A stretch of DNA of 64,000 bases from Rhynchopus euleeides. Lineage: Eukaryota > Euglenozoa > Diplonemea > Diplonemida > Diplonemidae. The notes beneath the pieces were generated by a model that saw only the letters and a program-made list of their open reading frames with translations, had not been told where the DNA came from and searched no databases. Position 1 is the first letter of the stretch, and every line of letters begins with the position of its first letter. The position numbers and the translations under genes are program-made. The stretch lies in contig OY723298.1 of NCBI GenBank assembly GCA_963210315.1, positions 1,302,001 through 1,366,000 of the forward strand, in the 5' to 3' direction. This document shows positions 61,561-64,000 of the stretch, in pieces.

Positions 61561-64000
61561 ATGTGGCCTGTGCCTGTCCAGAACCAAGTCTGCAAGGGCA
61601 ACCTGCGGTGCTTTCAACACCACCGCGCTCTCCCGAACGCCTTTCTCATCTTTAGTGGCTCCTTCGCGTTGGCGCCAAGAAGGAGCGCGCTCCTCTCGGA
61701 CCTGGCAGCGGCCCCCGCAGAGGAGCCACCCTGCCCATCCCAGTTGAGTGGCGTGGGGTGGTGTGTTGTGGGAAAGCCCTTCCAGTTGGAGAAATGGCTG
61801 AAATTTTACCCCCGATTACCCCCGGTTTTCGGCGCGCAGCCCGGAACCCTATCTTTTACCCTGGTGTGTATGTTTGTTGTGTTTTTTTTTGCGCTGTGTT
61901 GTGCCTCTGACGAGGGGGGGGGGGTGGGGGTGGGGGTGGGGAGAGTGTTGGCGGACCTCTTCTCTGGTAGCAGAAAGAGTGTTCCACCCCCCCCACGTCA
62001 CTGTCGCTGCAGGGACAGCAATGCACCACACTGGGGGGTTGGGTGGGGGTGAGTGTGACACCTTTCCTTCCGAGAAGCCCGGGTGAAACGAGATGGCATC
62101 AAGAGCGGTTCATGCGGGCTGCTCGCGCTGGCCATGCGTTTGTCAACATCTGTTTGTCAGGATTTGAATACCCGACGAACTGCGTCTTTTCTGCTCTGGA
62201 GTGTCGCCAGGAGGCTGCTCGTCAACAAGAGGGAGAGAGAGGGAGAGCGAAGATCAAGTGAAGAACCTCTTTGCCTTGCCTTGGTTGTGTGCGTGTGTGT
62301 GAGCGACCTACACAAAAAGGATGATGAATGTGTGTGTGTGTGTGTGGTTATAAAGTTTTAAGGCGGTGTCGCCCTGCACGGGCAGTAGCACCTCCCCTTC
62401 AGTATCGCACTCCCGAAGGATTCCCCAACACGACGTGACACCGGTTTCGACGCGTACTCTTCGTACCCCTCCCCCCGGCCGCGTCTCTTCAGCGAAGAAC
62501 CGGGGATAATCGGACCAGGGCTAGCTAAACCCTGGTGGTGTCACGGGTGGGGTTGGAGAGGGAGAAAAAGGAAGAAATGAAGTTGCGAAAGAGTCAAACA
62601 CTGACACGTGAAATCAATAAAAAGGGTGGTATATATCGCCCCCTTGCTGCGACGTAGACACTAAATAGTCAGGCCGCTTCAAGAGTCTTGAGGGCTTGAA
62701 GGAAGAAGCAGGTTGCTGATGAGTCTCAGGAGCAGGCACCTTTTGTCCGCCCACATGACCTTCGCCCGAAGGCGAACCTCGTCCAGCTTGGCTCGATCGC
62801 CACAGGGAAGGGGTTCATTCTCCACTGTGGCGAACATCTTAAAAACCGAGGGTGCAGTTGTGTGCGTGTGTGTGTGTGTGTGTGTGCATTCGGGTTGTCT
62901 CCCTCACCTCCCCACACACACACGCATGAACACTTCTTAGGCTTCTCACGATCGACGACCTGCACCGAGTAGTCCTCGTCCCTGCTCTCTGGGTGCGATC
63001 ACCGCCTGGCGGTGCTGTGACTTAGTCAGAGCACTGGCGTGGTGAGGATCCTCTCAAGAGTCCGCTATGCAAACCCTGGCTTCAAAAAAAACACGCACAC
63101 ACACACCACACCCTTCCCGACGACCTGATTTTATTTCAAAAAAATGCTAACCTTTCAGCCCACCTACCATGCCCCCCCCCCCCCCCCCCGGGAGCCATTC
63201 CCTTTTCTAGAGTGACGGCGGCATGCCTTAGCCCCACACCCCCCCCCCCCCACACACACACACACACCTTCCCCTGCTGCCCGAGAAGGAGCCCCGTTTT
63301 TTTTGCTGTGAAATCCTTTGCCGATTAACTTCGTACGTGTTCAGAGACAGAGAGAGAGAGAGAGAGCTGAGCCATTTTTGTGGCCTGTTTTTCTTTTGAC
63401 ATCGTTGGCATTGGGGTGGGGTGTGGGGGAGGGCATGCGGGTCTATTGCGGTCTACTCTACAGCACGCGCCTGCCCATCCACTTCCATGTGGTTTGCATG
63501 CAGGTTCCTCTCTTGGCCCACCCCTGAACTGTCAAAATTAAGCAGCACGTGGGGGTGGGGTCTTCGATACACCGGGCCCCTCCCCCTACCCCCCCCCCCT
63601 CGAAACCTGTTCTTTCTGAAAGTATCCGACACAGAACGAAAACCCAATGCAAGCAGGATATTGCCCTGTAGCCTCTCGCTAAGGCCCTGCGCTCACTTTA
63701 CCCAACACCCGATCGGATCAAATGCGGGTTGGACATTGCGTGTTCGCACCATGGTTTCGGAGCGTCGAAACGTCGTGTCGCAGCCCTTTTGTTTGAGAAG
63801 ACGGGGGGGGGGGGGCGGAGGGGGGGGTGATTTCCCCGCCCCAAACTGCTGAACCTCCGCAGCGCGGGGTGGGGGGGAGGGGGGGGAGGTATGGCCATCT
63901 ATTTTTTTTGGGGGGGGGTTTTTTTACTTCTGGCAAGAAATTCGAAAAAAATACAACGAAAAAAAAAGTGTGTCAAAAAAATGAAACGGCAAAACAAAAC
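61561..64000. other. Terminal low-complexity region
   Basis: No protein gene supported. It contains several (GT)n/(CA)n microsatellites (about 62329-62347, 62862-62886, 63249-63267), a (GA)n tract (about 63347-63367), long C and G runs, and the hairpin clusters listed separately. Confidence 0.6.
62435..62544. ncRNA. Candidate structured RNA (multi-branch fold)
   Basis: An 8 bp closing stem GTGACACC (62435-62442) / GGTGTCAC (62537-62544) encloses a CCCCGG/CCGGGG stem (62473-62478 / 62500-62505) holding a CTTC-AGC-GAAG hairpin, and an ACCAGGG/CCCTGGT hairpin (62514-62520 / 62530-62536) that abuts the closing stem. The arrangement is cloverleaf-like, but it is too long for a tRNA and lacks a B-box. 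The strand is not determined. No known RNA family is recognised. Confidence 0.3.

Noticed and set aside
1..64000. Bacterial contamination or a prokaryotic operon
   Set aside because: Spliceosomal introns, actin-like, ubiquilin, GPN3 and DNAJA-type genes show a eukaryotic nuclear genome.
1..64000. Spliced-leader RNA gene
   Set aside because: I looked for a short exon followed by a GTATG donor and an Sm-like site near the hairpin clusters and found none convincing.

Overview
This 64 kb window is nuclear DNA of a single-celled eukaryote. It is GC-rich and full of poly-C/poly-G runs and (GT)n/(CA)n microsatellites. The genes are eukaryotic (actin-related protein, ubiquilin, GPN-loop GTPase, DNAJA-type chaperone), and I can place 13 spliceosomal GT-AG introns of 109-454 nt. 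Ten of the 13 donors read GTATG. All nineteen host protein genes I can support lie on the + strand over 57 kb; the only convincing minus-strand reading frame is the 3' end of a LINE-type retrotransposon. Almost every start codon has a pyrimidine-rich tract ending in CAG within about 20-100 nt upstream. One-strand gene arrays plus an acceptor before each ATG is the signature of spliced-leader (SL) trans-splicing. A euglenozoan, possibly a diplonemid, or a dinoflagellate/perkinsid relative would fit. I cannot prove the taxon and see no SL RNA gene here.

Layout: 1-2.9 kb, Rad5/HLTF-like SNF2 helicase with RING (cut by the window start). 4.3-5.7 kb, divergent actin-like protein. 6.3-8.1 kb, a two-exon gene whose first exon supplies an MGC acylation signal. 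9.5-10.7 kb, ubiquilin. 11.3-13.2 kb and 19.4-20.2 kb, two proteins with an N-terminal ubiquitin-like domain followed by DUF4116-like repeats; a third, repeat-only member is at 29.4-30.5 kb. 16.3-17.5 kb, secreted Cys-rich repeat protein. 20.7-23.1 kb, cobalamin-independent methionine synthase. 24.6-25.1 kb, PTRHD1-like protein. 25.6-27.1 kb, DNAJA-type chaperone lacking its J domain. 31.0-31.3 kb, small membrane protein followed by a methionine-synthase gene fragment. 31.76-34.72 kb, a DNA transposon with ~0.3 kb terminal inverted repeats and a decayed zinc-finger gene. 34.9-35.9 kb, GAR transformylase. 36.5-38.3 kb, alpha-dioxygenase-like haem peroxidase. 41.9-42.7 kb, GPN3. 43.3-45.4 kb, a low-complexity protein with a predicted membrane segment. 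46.2-49.5 kb, mitochondrial Obg GTPase with a very long tail. 49.7-52 kb, repeats: a palindromic array, a hairpin repeat and a ~375 bp tandem satellite. 52.9-57.7 kb, a segmental duplication that put the same N-terminal domain in front of a RING finger in one copy and a UIM plus protein kinase in the other. 58.8-61.1 kb, LINE fragment. 61.3-64 kb, repeats, a possible folded RNA and low-complexity DNA.

Shared themes are inferred. Several genes touch ubiquitin (RING helicase, ubiquilin, two UBL-DUF4116 proteins, RING protein, UIM kinase). Two touch one-carbon metabolism (methionine synthase, GAR transformylase). The candidates for new biology are the UBL-DUF4116 family, the domain-swapped RING/UIM-kinase pair, the long-TIR transposon and the J-less farnesylated DNAJA.
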